64,000 nucleotides of DNA from Paraburkholderia sabiae (GCF_030412785.1 NZ_CP125298.1:1-64000), one strand, 5' to 3'; counted from the first letter of the stretch, positions 20,439 to 31,807 are shown. Translations and numbers: made by a program. The notes: generated by a model from the letters alone, not told the origin.

Positions 20439-20717
20439 ATGGACGCCCCCGGTTTGCCAAGCTTTCATGATGCGATGTATCGAAGGTCATGATTGCAGCC
20501 ATGCATCCGGACTTTGTTGCCGTGCGCAGGCCGGCTGTCCCTGATGGAATATGCTGACGGGGTCCCGATCAAGTTGGCGAGCTTGGCGCTCCTTGAGATT
20601 TGTCGGGTTTGACCCGTCACGGTCTGACCTGTGTTGCCATCACGTCATGATTGCCCAGGCAATCGGTGGAAGTGTCCTTCTTTTGTGGCGAGATTGTTGC
20701 CGTCGGGGATTACACGT
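20439..20717 (-). ncRNA. Candidate bridge-RNA region of the IS1111-type element, copy 1
   Basis: Non-coding sequence between the transposase stop and the element tip. It is clearly related to the same region of the second copy (54426-54717), although neither encodes a protein. In IS110-family elements a structured RNA from the non-coding end guides target choice; for IS1111-type members it is in the 3' end. The RNA itself is inferred. Confidence 0.35.
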
Positions 20718-21743
20718 TCAGCCGGCAGCTTGATAACCGAGCTGGTATGACCGCCCGTGAGCCAGCAACGCCCATACGATCCGGGCGTTCTTGTTGGCCA
20801 GCGCGACTGCTACCACATTGGGATTGCGACGCTGTAGCAGGCGAGGCAGCCAACCTTCTTGATCGTTCCTGCGTTGAACAGCCCGGATGACGGCACGCGC
20901 CCCGTGGATCAACAAGGTTCGCAAATAAGTGTCGCCCCTCTTACTGATGCCGAGCAGAATATTTTTTCCGCCGCTTGAATTCTGTTTGGGTACCAGGCCG
21001 AGCCATGCAGCGAGCTGGCGCCCGCTGGTGAAGCCTTTGGCATCACCGACCGAAGCTACTAATGCAGTTGCCGTAATCGGCCCAATGCCGGGCACCTGCG
21101 CGAGCTTGAGACTCGCGTCATTGTCGCGATGCCATCTTTGGATCTGTGCCTCCAGATCCCGGACCTGTCGATCGAGCTCCTTCAGATGTTCCATCAAACG
21201 TTGAATCAGCAACCGGAACGATCCGGTCAGGTCGTTAGCCGCATCTTCAACTAAAGCTGGCACGCGACGGGCGATGTGAGCAATGCCCTGTGGAACGACG
21301 AGCCCAAATTCGCTAAGCAGTCCGCGGATCTGGTTCGCCTGTGCCGTACGGGCTTTTACGAAGCCCTGACGTACGCGATGTAGCGACAACACTGATTGCT
21401 GCTCGACATTCTTGATCGGCACAAATCGCATGTTGGGCCGCGCGACTGCCTCGCAAATGGCTTCGGCGTCGGCCGCGTCGTTCTTGTTCGTCTTGACGTA
21501 CGGTTTCACGAACTGTGGTGCGATTAGGCGAACGGTGTGTCCCATGCCCTGAAGCTTTCGGGCCCAGTAGTGAGCGCTCCCGCAGGCTTCTATCCCGATC
21601 ACACAGGCTGGCAGGTTCGCGAAGAACGGCAGCATCTGATCCCGCTTGAGCACCTTCTTCAAGACCGCTCTGCCATGCTCATTTACGCCATGCACAGCAA
21701 ACACAGATTTAGCCAGATCGATGCCAATTGTCGTAATCTTCAT
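20718..21743 (-). CDS. IS110-family (IS1111-type) transposase
   Basis: The start MKITTIGIDLAKSVFAVHGV is preferred over an upstream ATG (21788) because GGGGAGCG lies just before it. 341 residues. The N-terminal RuvC-like DEDD domain is present (IGIDLAKS; ACVIGIEACGSAHYW; KTNKNDAADAEAICEA), as is the C-terminal Transposase_20 domain with the serine motif region (VPGIGPITATALVASVGD; GLVPKQNSSGGKNILLGISKRGDTYLRTLLIHGARA). It appears intact. Confidence 0.93.
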   Translation of the reverse strand: MKITTIGIDLAKSVFAVHGVNEHGRAVLKKVLKRDQMLPFFANLPACVIGIEACGSAHYWARKLQGMGHTVRLIAPQFVKPYVKTNKNDAADAEAICEAVARPNMRFVPIKNVEQQSVLSLHRVRQGFVKARTAQANQIRGLLSEFGLVVPQGIAHIARRVPALVEDAANDLTGSFRLLIQRLMEHLKELDRQVRDLEAQIQRWHRDNDASLKLAQVPGIGPITATALVASVGDAKGFTSGRQLAAWLGLVPKQNSSGGKNILLGISKRGDTYLRTLLIHGARAVIRAVQRRNDQEGWLPRLLQRRNPNVVAVALANKNARIVWALLAHGRSYQLGYQAAG

Positions 21744-21890
21744 GATGGGCGCTCCCCTCGGGTTAGGTGGTTGCTTCGACACTTCCACTCTGGCACATTG
21801 ATGCCGTATCGGGTGGGGGCGTCCATCCCATTAAGTTGATACAGCTTCGGACGCAAACGCAATCGTAATTTGATACACCCGCTCATGCGG

Positions 21891-23723
<1,833 letters not shown>

Positions 23724-23732
23724 TGTCACCGT

Positions 23733-23849
23733 GCGGCACTATGGAGCCATTTCGAGGGCGGCATAAAGGCGCCACCTGAGGGGCGGCGTAATGGCGCCAC
23801 CTCACGTGCGGCGTAAAGGAGCCACCCGAAAGGCGGCGCATAGGCGCCA
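23733..23849 (+). repeat. Five 17-bp terminal repeats with a 25-bp period (IS21-C left end)
   Basis: The core GCGGCRTAAWGGMGCCA begins at 23733, 23758, 23783, 23808 and 23833, exactly 25 bp apart. Two inverted copies (near 26292 and 26317, again 25 bp apart) lie at the right end. IS21-family ends carry such multiple transposase-binding sites. The second IS21-C copy has the same array from 49812. Confidence 0.9.
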
Positions 23850-23921
23850 GCAGCACCAGGGCTAGAGCGCGATTCGAACTTTTCAAGTCGGTACGCTCCG
23901 TTCTATTTGAACGGAGCGTCC

Positions 23922-25463
23922 ATGGCCAACAGGAGGTTCGAATTGTTCGAGTACCGCCAAGTCCTTGTCCGCATGCGGCAAGGCGATTCCGACCGCGACA
24001 TCGCTCGCGGCGGCTTGATGGGACGCAAGAAGCTGACGACTGTGCGGCGCCAGGCCGAGGCACGGGGATGGCTCGATCCCGCCCAGCCGCTGCCGGATGA
24101 CGCAGTGATCGCTGGCGTTTTTGGTCGCTCGCCGCACTTGCCGCACACCTGCGTGTCGACGGCAGAGCCGTTTCGTGAACAGATCCGAAGCTGGGCGGCC
24201 GCCGGCGTGCAGGGCACCACGATCCATGCCGCCCTTCAGCGCAATCACGGCTACACCGGCAGCTATGACGCCGTGAAGCGCATGCTGCGTCGCCTGGCCG
24301 CCGAGCGTCATCCGGTCGGCACGACGACGATCCTCGAATTTGCGCCAGCGGACGCCGCCCAGGTTGACTTTGGCGCCGGGCCGGTGCTCAGGCACGAGTC
24401 AGGCCTTCCGCTCAAGACGTGGATCTTTGTGATGACGCTCTGCTGGTCGCGTCACCAGTACGCGGAGATCGTCCTGGACCAGACGGTCGAGACGTGGTTG
24501 GCCTGCCACCGGCGGGCGTTTGAATGGTTCGGCGGTTGCCCTGGCCGGGTCATCATAGACAACGCGAAGTGCGCGATCATCAAGGCCTGCCGTTATGAAC
24601 CCGCAGTCCAGCGCTCCTATGCCGCGCTAGCCGAGGGATATGGATTCCGGATCGACGCATGTCCACCGCACGACCCGGCCAAGAAGGGAATCGTTGAATC
24701 CGGAGTCAAATACGTCAAGAAGTCCTTCGTACCACTACGCGAGTTCCGGGATCTGACCGACGCCAACCGGCAATTGCGCGAGTGGGTCTCCCAGCAGGCG
24801 GGCACCCGCGAGCACGGCACGACCCGCGACCAGCCACTCGCGCGCTTTGCGATCGAACGCCCGCTGCTCACGCGGCTGCCTGACGTGCCGCCGGTGCTGG
24901 CAGTGTGGAGCGAGGTGAAGGTGCATACCGACGGCCACGTCGTCTACAAGAACGTGCTCTATTCAGTGCCCTTCACGCTGGTGGGCAAGCAGTTGTGGCT
25001 GAAGGCCACCGACACGGTCGTGCAGGCGTTCCACCGCCACGAGCTCGTCGCGACCCATCCGCGACTACGCAAGCCTGGCGACCGCCATACGGTGCGTGAT
25101 CATCAGCCGCCAGAGGCGCAGGCATGGCTTGAACATGACCCGCAGTGGTGTCTGGCGCGTGCAAAGGACATCGGGCCTGCCTGCCACGCAGTGATCCTCG
25201 CAATGTTCAACGACAAGGTGCTCGTCAACCTGAGGGGCGCGCAGGGCCTTGTGCGTTTGCGCGAGAAGTACGGTGATGTGCGCCTGAACGCCGCCTGCGA
25301 GCGCGCACTCGCGTTCGCGAACCCGAAGTATCGCACCGTCAAGACCATTCTCGACAAGGGACTCGATAGCGAGCAGGCAGCCACACAAACACCGGCACCA
25401 TCCGACACGTACCTGAACGGCGGTCGCTTCGGCCGTGATCTCCAGTCCATCCTTCTGCACTGA
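23922..25463 (+). CDS. istA: IS21-C transposase IstA, copy 1
   Basis: 513 residues from ATG 23922 (MANRRFELFEYRQVLVRMRQ), with GGAG 5 bases upstream; a TTG at 23907 is less likely. Helix-turn-helix N-terminus, then the DDE core (EFAPADAAQVDFGAGPV; GGCPGRVIIDNAKCAI; CPPHDPAKKGIVESGVKYVKK) and a C-terminal beta region (VYKNVLYSVPFTLVGKQ). It cuts and joins the element ends together with IstB. No damage seen. Confidence 0.95.
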   Translation: MANRRFELFEYRQVLVRMRQGDSDRDIARGGLMGRKKLTTVRRQAEARGWLDPAQPLPDDAVIAGVFGRSPHLPHTCVSTAEPFREQIRSWAAAGVQGTTIHAALQRNHGYTGSYDAVKRMLRRLAAERHPVGTTTILEFAPADAAQVDFGAGPVLRHESGLPLKTWIFVMTLCWSRHQYAEIVLDQTVETWLACHRRAFEWFGGCPGRVIIDNAKCAIIKACRYEPAVQRSYAALAEGYGFRIDACPPHDPAKKGIVESGVKYVKKSFVPLREFRDLTDANRQLREWVSQQAGTREHGTTRDQPLARFAIERPLLTRLPDVPPVLAVWSEVKVHTDGHVVYKNVLYSVPFTLVGKQLWLKATDTVVQAFHRHELVATHPRLRKPGDRHTVRDHQPPEAQAWLEHDPQWCLARAKDIGPACHAVILAMFNDKVLVNLRGAQGLVRLREKYGDVRLNAACERALAFANPKYRTVKTILDKGLDSEQAATQTPAPSDTYLNGGRFGRDLQSILLH

Positions 25464-25468
25464 GTGTC

Positions 25469-26257
25469 ATGAATCCAAGTCCCGAACTGAACACCATCCT
25501 CAAGCAGTTGCGCCTGTCCGGGGTCCTCGACTCGCTTGAGCAGCGCAACCGGCAGGCAATCGAGGGGCAACTCGCTTACACCGAGTTCCTTGCCATGCTT
25601 CTGCATGACGAGGTCGCACGACGCGACCAGAAGAAGTTCGGCGCGCGGATCACCCGCGCCGGCTTCGCGCTAGGCAAGACGCTCGAGACCTTCGACTTCG
25701 ACCGGCTGCCAAAGCTAAACCGGGCGCACGTTCACGACCTCGCCACCGGCCGCTACATCGACGAGAAGGTCTGCGTCCTGATGGTCGGCCAGACAGGCGT
25801 CGGCAAATCGCATCTGGCGCAGGCGCTCGGGCATTGCGCCGTACGCCAGGGTTGCGACGTACTGTTCATCACGCAGACGGATCTGCTCAAGAAGCTGCAC
25901 GCAGCGCGCGCCACGGATCTCTATGAACGCAAGTTCCAGCAGTTCGTGCGTGTGCCGCTGCTTATCGTTGACGACTTCGCGCTCAAGCCACTTCGCGCAC
26001 CTCATGACGAAGACTTCCATGACCTGATTGCCGCCAGGTATGAGCGGGCAGCCTCGATCCTGACTTCAAACCTGGACTTCAGTGAATGGGGTGAGGCTTT
26101 CCCTGACAACCGCATTCTCGGAGCCGCCACGCTCGACCGCCTTCGTCATGGTGCCTATCGTGTCGTCATAGAAGGCGAGAGCTTCCGCAAGCCAAAGCCG
26201 ATGCCTGAAAGCAGCGAAAATGCGGTTGCTAAAAACGGTAAAAGACCGCAATCTTGA
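25469..26257 (+). CDS. istB: IS21-C helper ATPase IstB, copy 1
   Basis: 262 residues, 5 bases after istA. AAA+ signatures: Walker A GQTGVGKSH, Walker B LLIVDDFALKP, and LTSNLDFSEWGEAF. IstB assembles on target DNA and licenses IstA. It appears intact. Confidence 0.95.
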   Translation: MNPSPELNTILKQLRLSGVLDSLEQRNRQAIEGQLAYTEFLAMLLHDEVARRDQKKFGARITRAGFALGKTLETFDFDRLPKLNRAHVHDLATGRYIDEKVCVLMVGQTGVGKSHLAQALGHCAVRQGCDVLFITQTDLLKKLHAARATDLYERKFQQFVRVPLLIVDDFALKPLRAPHDEDFHDLIAARYERAASILTSNLDFSEWGEAFPDNRILGAATLDRLRHGAYRVVIEGESFRKPKPMPESSENAVAKNGKRPQS

Positions 26258-26346
26258 AACTGTTCGAATCCGCGTTTTACCCCGTTTCTGCTGGCGCCAT
26301 TACGCCGCCCATCCCCGGCTCCATTACGCCGCCCCGTGACAGCTAC

Positions 26347-27011
26347 TGAAGAACTTGAACGAGCGCCCGTTTCAGAAGCTGCCTGGATGCCGCGCCAGCG
26401 CGTTCACCGAATTAGACGCGCCGGCCCTACAGCCACTGCCGGTGCAGCCGTATGAGCTCGCGCGGTTCAAGGCAGTGACGGTCCACATCGACTACCACAT
26501 CGAGATCGATAAACATCGCTACAGCGTCCCGCACGCGCTTGTCGGACTCAAGCTCGATGCGCGCATCACTGCGGGTGCTGTCGAGTTGTTGCATCGCGGT
26601 CGCCGTGTGGCCAGCCATGCTCGCAATGATCGCGTAGGAGGCTACACCACCGCCGTCGAGCACATGCCGGCGGCACACCGCGCCCATCTCGAATGGACTC
26701 CGCAGCGGCTTATCCACTGGGGTCAGCAGATTGGCGGCGCCACCGGCGCGCTCGTCGCGCGGCTTCTGCAGGAACAGCGCCATCCCGAGCACGGCTATCG
26801 GGCGTGCCTCGGCTTACTCTCACTCTCACGTCGCTATGGTCGCGACCGCCTCGAAGCGGCGTGTGCGTTGGCGCTCGAATTGGGTGTGCATCGTTACCGC
26901 CACGTGCGCGACATCCTTATCAACAACCGCGACCGCGCGGCAGCGACCACGCCTGTCGAATGGGTCAGTCCGAGTCACGCGCATGTACGCGGCTCCAGCT
27001 ACTACCAATAA
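26347..27011 (+). pseudogene. istA: istA of IS21-B, 3' part
   Basis: Continues the interrupted istA as LKNLNERPFQKLPGCRASAF and runs to the normal C-terminus HAHVRGSSYYQ. It has no start of its own. The frame is restored exactly when IS21-C plus one GCTAC copy is removed. Confidence 0.9.
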
Positions 27012-27023
27012 AGAGAACCCGCC

Positions 27024-27790
27024 ATGATGATGCATCAAACCTTGACGCAACTACGCACCCTGAAGTTGGATGGGTTCGCTGACGGATTGGAAGAGCAGCT
27101 GACGCAGCCCGGCACGGCGGCTCTGAGCTTCGAGGAACGCCTGTCGTTGCTGGTCGACCGGGAAGCAAGTTGGCGCGATGATCGTCGCCGCACCCGACTG
27201 CTCAAGCAAGCGCGCCTGAAGTATCCGCAGGCCGCCATCGAAGATCTCGACACCCGCGCTGGTCGAGGCGTGGACCCGCGTTCGCTCACAAGCCTGGCTC
27301 TCGGCGACTGGGTCGAATCTGGATACAGCCTGCTCATTAGCGGCCCAACCGGCGCAGGTAAATCATGGCTCGCTTGCGCCCTCGCGCAGTATGCCTGCCG
27401 ACGCGGGCACTCCGCGTTGTACCTACGTGTGCCGCGCCTCGGCGAGGAACTGCGCGTCCTCCACGGCAACGGCGGCTTCACCAAATGGCTGCTGCAGGTT
27501 GCTCGCGTTGATGTTCTTCTGCTGGACGATTGGGGAATGGCTCCGCTCGACGCGATGGTCCGAAACGATTTGCTCGAGATGATTGACGACCGATCTGCCG
27601 GCAAAGCCACGATCGTGACCAGCCAGCTACCAATCGAACACTGGCATGGCTGGATAGGCACGAGACGATCGCCGACGCAATGCTCGATCGCCTTATGCAG
27701 CGACATCACCGCATCAAACTGACGGGCGAATCTCTTAGAAAACCATCTCCGAAACCAAGCGTGCTCGAACCAGAACTCGACCAGAACTAG
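27024..27790 (+). pseudogene. istB: istB of IS21-B, frameshifted near its 3' end
   Basis: Starts MMMHQTLTQLRTLKLDGFAD. Walker A GPTGAGKSW, Walker B VLLLDDWGMAP, then TIVTSQLPIEHWHGWIG. After about 27661 the family sequence continues in another frame (HETIADAMLDRLMQRHHRIKL) to a stop at 27790, which fits loss of one base. The unshifted frame ends early at 27722. The ATPase core is present, but the C-terminal lid segment is lost. Confidence 0.85.
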
Positions 27791-27917
27791 CGAGGAAATC
27801 TACAATCGAAACCGCGCAACGCCCGACCTTGCCGAATCGGTCACGTTCCCGAAATCGGCGGTCACGTTCGCCGAAATACGCACTTGCACAACACCGTCAG
27901 TCGTTCGAGTTGTGGCG

Positions 27918-28985
27918 TCATGCGCTTACCTCCTGTGCGCGGCTGAACGCGTCGTAGACCGACAATGGGTGCTGCAGCGGTTTGTTCCACTCCGAGGTCG
28001 CGTACCGTGATGCTGGTTTCGGCTGCTGATGTGGCGTCGCACCGGTTCTAACCGATCGTCCCACGTAGGGTGCCGGTAGTGGCAGAAGATGCGGCCGCTC
28101 CTCAAGCAACACTTCGGCCGGAATCCGTTTGGTCGTGCCGTGCACACGGACGTTGGCGACGTCGCGCAACCACAGTCTGACGCGCTCATTGCACAGGCCG
28201 CAGTCGGCTGTGAGCCCTGCCTGTTTGAGCATTGAAACCAACGGGACCCAGAAGCTGTAGCGCAGATATCCGTTCATACGCTCGACCTTGCCCTTCGTCT
28301 TCGCGCGGTATGGCTTGCACACGCGAGGTACGAACCCATGGTGTTTGGCGAAGTCAGCGAATCCCGGATGATATCGGTGCTGCTTCTTGCCATAGGCATC
28401 ACGTTTCAGAATCACCGTCTTCATATTGTCGTACACGATCTCTCTGGCGACGCCGCCAAATGCCTCGAATGCCCGCACGTGGCAAGCCAGCAGCGTTTCG
28501 ATACGCATGTCAGTGACAAACTCCGCGTAGCTGACGCGGCTGTAGCCCAACGTCGCAACGAACGCCGCGAGCATGCCGAGTTTGTGCCCCGGCTTACGAA
28601 ACTCAATCCAGTCCATCTGCATCTGATGTCCCGGCTCTGTTTCGAATCTGACTACCGGGTCGGGACGTGCAGCGGGTCGAAGCTTCTGCAGGTACTCCTG
28701 CACCCGGCGTAAGCCGCCCGTGTATCCGCGCTCCTCAATCTCCCGCTTGAGTACCGTCGCTGGAATCCAGTCCGGTTTCGCTGCTTCAACGCGGTCCTGC
28801 AGATATCCCTTGAACGGCGCAAGCTTGCCGGCGACTGGCTGGCGGGCCTTGCGTTGTGGCGGCCCCGATTCCAGATACTTCCTGATTGTGTTGACTGCCA
28901 TACCGGTCTCGACAGCGATGTCCCGGAGGCTGTTTCCCTGGCGACGCAGAATCTCGATTTCCATGTACTCCTCGTAGCTGATCAC
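27918..28985 (-). CDS. istA: IS21-A transposase IstA
   Basis: 355 residues beginning MISYEEYMEIEILRRQGNSL. HTH (SLRDIAVETGMAVNTIRKYL) and DDE core (GHQMQMDWIEFRKPGH; GGVAREIVYDNMKTV; KPYRAKTKGKVERMNGYL). Its stop overlaps the original istB start (ATGA at 27918-27921). It appears intact, although its istB partner is broken. Confidence 0.93.
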   Translation of the reverse strand: MISYEEYMEIEILRRQGNSLRDIAVETGMAVNTIRKYLESGPPQRKARQPVAGKLAPFKGYLQDRVEAAKPDWIPATVLKREIEERGYTGGLRRVQEYLQKLRPAARPDPVVRFETEPGHQMQMDWIEFRKPGHKLGMLAAFVATLGYSRVSYAEFVTDMRIETLLACHVRAFEAFGGVAREIVYDNMKTVILKRDAYGKKQHRYHPGFADFAKHHGFVPRVCKPYRAKTKGKVERMNGYLRYSFWVPLVSMLKQAGLTADCGLCNERVRLWLRDVANVRVHGTTKRIPAEVLLEERPHLLPLPAPYVGRSVRTGATPHQQPKPASRYATSEWNKPLQHPLSVYDAFSRAQEVSA

Positions 28986-29069
28986 GGGCCGCTCAAAGGG
29001 AGCAACCCTACAACGAGGCGTATCAATTCCTAACTGCGTTGCTGTATCAATTTACAACTGCGCGCGACA

Positions 29070-29699
29070 CTGTGCGTACGCTGGTATGTGGCTTACTCGT
29101 TGAGCCTGCGAAATCTCGAGGAGATGATGGCAGAGCGAGGCATCGAGGTCGACCATTCGAGCGTGCACCGCTGGGTTATGAAGCTCGTACCGCTGTTTGA
29201 GAAGGCGTTTCGCCGCCACAAGCTCCCGGTGGGCAAGAGCTGGAGGATGGACGAGACGTACGTCAAGGTCAAAGGCCAATGGAAGTATTTGTACCGCGCT
29301 GTCGACAAGCAGGGCAACACAGTCGATTTCCTGCTGCGTGCCCATCGGGACAAGGCCGCTGCGCGCCGCTACTTTGAGAAGTCGACTGACCAGAACGGCG
29401 AGCCCGAGACAATTACCGTGGACAAGAGCGGTGCGAATCTGGCTGCGCTCGAAGCTCTCAACGCCGGGCGCGACACGCCGATCAAGATCCGCCAGAACAA
29501 GTATCTGAACAACATCATCGAGCAGGACCACCGAGCGATCAAACGCATCATCAAACCGATGAGGGGATTCAAGGACTTTCGCTGTGCCCGCATCATTCTG
29601 TCTGGCATCGAAGTGATGCATATGATCCGCAAGGGACAGATGCAAGACGATCGCGTCGACCGAACGGTTGCCGAGCAGTTCTACTTGCTGGCTATGTAA
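29070..29699 (+). pseudogene. 3' part of the IS6 transposase (split gene)
   Basis: Reads CVRWYVAYSLSLRNLEEMM through the DDE core (SWRMDETYVKVKGQWKYLYR; LLRAHRDKAAARRYFEK; NNIIEQDHRAIKRI) to EQFYLLAM. The catalytic domain is complete but the N-terminal helix-turn-helix part lies at 20310-20418, beyond the IS21-A insertion. Confidence 0.88.
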
Positions 29700-29907
29700 G
29701 CAATCCTATGTACATTCACTCATTTGATCTGCCATCGTTATCGCGACAGAACCATTTAACCTTGCGTCAGCCCGCTGATGGCGTGTGCTATTATCTGTGA
29801 TACAGCGGCGCCCGTGAGGGCGACCGTTGATCACTCGCCCGCGCGAGGGCCGGTAATACTCGCGCAACCACAGCACGAACTGGCAGTCGGGGAAGACCGG
29901 CACAGAC

Positions 29908-29928
29908 GCCGACTTTGCAAAGGTCGGC
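29908..29928 (+). repeat. Stem-loop upstream of the small coiled-coil gene
   Basis: GCCGAC...GTCGGC arms with an AT-rich centre (TTTGCAAAG), followed by GTTCGTGTTT. It could be a terminator of transcription entering from the left or an operator for the gene at 29996. Confidence 0.4.
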
Positions 29929-29995
29929 GTTCGTGTTTCTGGAGTCTGAGTAAACGTTAGAATCGCCGCACCCCAATCGCCCCGGATGCAACGCC

Positions 29996-30253
29996 ATGAC
30001 CCTTCTGAAAAAGCGCCTCGCGGCAACGGACAAGAAACTCGATGAGCTGAAGGAAGCCCGCAAAGCCGCCCAGAAGGCAAGCCAACAGGCGTACAGGCAG
30101 ACGAAGGCGGATCGTGAGCGCAAGACCCAACTCGCCGGCGAAGCGATCCTGCGACGTGTCGATCGCGGCGAGTTCGACGAAGCCGAATTCCGGCAGATGA
30201 TGGACGAGTATTTGTCCCGGGAGGCAGATCGCGCACTGTTCGATCTGGAATGA
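29996..30253 (+). CDS. Small charged coiled-coil protein, unknown function
   Basis: 85 residues. The N-terminal half is a Lys/Ala-rich helix (LLKKRLAATDKKLDELKEARK) expected to form a coiled coil. The C-terminal half is acidic (GEFDEAEFRQMMDEYL) and ends READRALFDLE. There is no membrane or signal segment. The size and layout resemble small plasmid mobilisation accessory proteins, but no diagnostic motif is seen. Coding character is good and the gene sits alone between element ends. Confidence 0.55.
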   Translation: MTLLKKRLAATDKKLDELKEARKAAQKASQQAYRQTKADRERKTQLAGEAILRRVDRGEFDEAEFRQMMDEYLSREADRALFDLE

Positions 30254-30289
30254 CGGGATGTGGGCATACGGGAATCTCGACGGCTAGTA

Positions 30290-30640
30290 CTCACGGGTAC
30301 ACGCATGACTCGGGGACAATGTGGTTCGCCAGACCTTCGTTGCAAGAGACTTGCATGCGTAATTCGTGGAAGCTGGACACGCGTTTCGCGTGAAGGTGGA
30401 CGGCTGATTCGCGCGAAGCTGGACAGTTGGAGCGCAGCGACGCGGGGTTTTCGATTTTTACTCTGATCGGGGTTTGTCGGTCAAACTCTTTTTGTGTTTG
30501 CGCATCGACTCGCCGCTGAGATTGACGCGATAGGTGTTGTGCACGAGTCGATCGAGAATGGCGTCGGCGAGCGTCGGATCCCCGAGTACCGCGTGCCAGT
30601 TCTCAATTGGAATCTGTAATGCGCTGAACAATCTTATGCG
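30290..30640 (-). pseudogene. IS21 end with istB 3' fragment
   Basis: Minus-strand codons from about 30640 to the stop at 30458 read [20 protein letters not shown] to [14 protein letters not shown], closely matching the C-terminus of istB in IS21-E. Downstream (30370-30440) are terminal repeats of the form TTCGCGTGAAGGTGGAC. Walker motifs and the rest of the gene are missing. Confidence 0.8.
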
Positions 30641-30668
30641 GAGTCCGCTGGCACGAACCCCGCTACCG

Positions 30669-31365
30669 TCAGCGTCCAACGGTCTTCCGTCGATGCGTAA
30701 TATGCGCCGTGTTCAACGACGCAATTAACCTGTCTGTCGCCTTGAACCGACCAGAGCGTAGCTTCGGCGCCACGACAGATTCGAGTGCCTCCAGTTTCAC
30801 GGTCTGATCGATCCGTGTGTACATTTCAGTCGTCTGCATGCTCGCATGACCGAGCCATAGGGAGACTTTTCGCAGGTCTTTTGTCGCCTGCAGGACCGTA
30901 AGCGCTGAGGTATGCCGCAGCACATGCGGTGATACACGTTTTCGTGAGATGGATGGGCAAGCCTTCGACGCGACGGCGGCATGCTTTCGTAACACATGCT
31001 GGAAGCCGGATCGGGTCATAGCTTCTCCCCGAGCATTGATGAACACTTCCGGTGTACTGACGGTGCCTCTTACGGATAACCACGCCTTTAATGCAGAAGC
31101 CGTCTCTTTCCACAGAGGAAGGCATCGTTGTCTCCGACCCTTTCCGTGAACGACAACACTCGCATATGGCTGCATGGCCAAGTCACTAAGGCGCAATCCA
31201 ACGAGTTCGGATGCGCGCAAGGCCCCGGCGAAGCAAACGTGAAGCATGGCACGGTCTCGAACCCCGAACCAGCCGGACGGAATTGGGGCATCCAATATTG
31301 CCTGCATTTCCTGCTGAGTCAGATGGCTCACCAGACGGCTCTCAGTCCGCTTCAGCGGAAGCGCC
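30669..31365 (-). pseudogene. Tyrosine recombinase, N-terminally truncated
   Basis: The catalytic domain is complete: Arg in GALRASELVGL, HVLRHTSALTVL (HxxR), WLGHASMQTTEMYTRID (His and nucleophile Tyr). The frame is open upstream of the first ATG (31331) to the IS66 tip at 31366, so the core-binding domain has been cut away. It resembles the third recombinase of RIT trios (compare 59699-60700). Confidence 0.7.
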
Positions 31366-31433
31366 GTAAGGGTCCGATGAAGTCAGGTTGAGGTTCGCGG
31401 CCTGCGCATAGGAGCATCGTGTCCATCATAAAG
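31366..31433 (+). mobile_element. Left-end fragment of an IS66 element
   Basis: GTAAGGGTCCGATGAAGTCA and the following 50 bases match the left end of the IS66 at 46956. The element is cut after 68 bp by an IS3 tip and no gene remains. Confidence 0.75.
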
Positions 31434-31558
31434 TGAACTGAACCCCAGAAGTTGGACGGTGGGTGAACGAATTTCAAGCGAATCGAATCCTGTACTCGAC
31501 GGGACTGAGGCCCTTGAGCTTCAGCTTGATACGATCATGATTGTAGTACCGGATGTAG
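31434..31558 (-). mobile_element. IS3-family right-end fragment (orfB C-terminus)
   Basis: The tip TGAACTGAACCCCAGAAGTT is followed, on the minus strand, by codons YIRYYNHDRIKLKLKGLSPV, the conserved C-terminus of IS3-family OrfB. Only about 125 bp survive. Confidence 0.75.
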
Positions 31559-31805
31559 GTAAGCGCCCGGTGAAGGCACGGGAGCGAGCTGGCTAGCTGT
31601 GATCGGGCAAGGCGGGAGCCCAGCAGTGAGGAAGCAACTGCTCGATGTCAGAAGCGCGATGTGTTGGCAGGCGCGTGAGCACGCCCTTCAGATAGGTGAG
31701 CGGATCGTGCCAGTTCAACTGTGCCGAGCGGATCAGGCTCATGATGGCAGCGGCACGTTCGCCGGCGCGAAGCGAGCCCGCGAACAACCAGTTCCGGCGA
31801 TTGTA
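31559..31805 (-). pseudogene. IS66 right end with tnpC 3' fragment
   Basis: Inverted tip GTAAGCGCCCGG, then minus-strand codons NWLFAGSLRAGERAAAIMSL to ALPDHS, the C-terminus of an IS66 transposase. An inverted near-copy lies at 38046-38295. Confidence 0.8.
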
Positions 31806-31807
31806 CT

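Larger units (their letters stand above)
20439..21826 (-). mobile_element. IS110-family (IS1111-type) element, copy 1
   Basis: Bounded by the 12-bp inverted sequences ATGGACGCCCCC and GGGGGCGTCCAT. It has a short 5' and a long (about 280 bp) 3' non-coding end, the layout of the IS1111 group. It sits only 20 bp inside the left tip of IS21-A. Confidence 0.8.
23724..26341 (+). mobile_element. IS21-family element C, copy 1 (2,618 bp)
   Basis: Tips TGTCAC (23724) and GTGACA (26341), target duplication GCTAC at 23719-23723 and 26342-26346. Contains intact istA and istB. The same element, of the same length and with identical protein products, is present at 49803-52420. Confidence 0.95.

Noticed and set aside
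23733..23849. Regularly spaced 25-bp repeats resembling a small CRISPR array
   Set aside because: Spacers would be only 8 bp, the array lies at an IS21 tip with inverted copies at the other end, and no cas gene is present.
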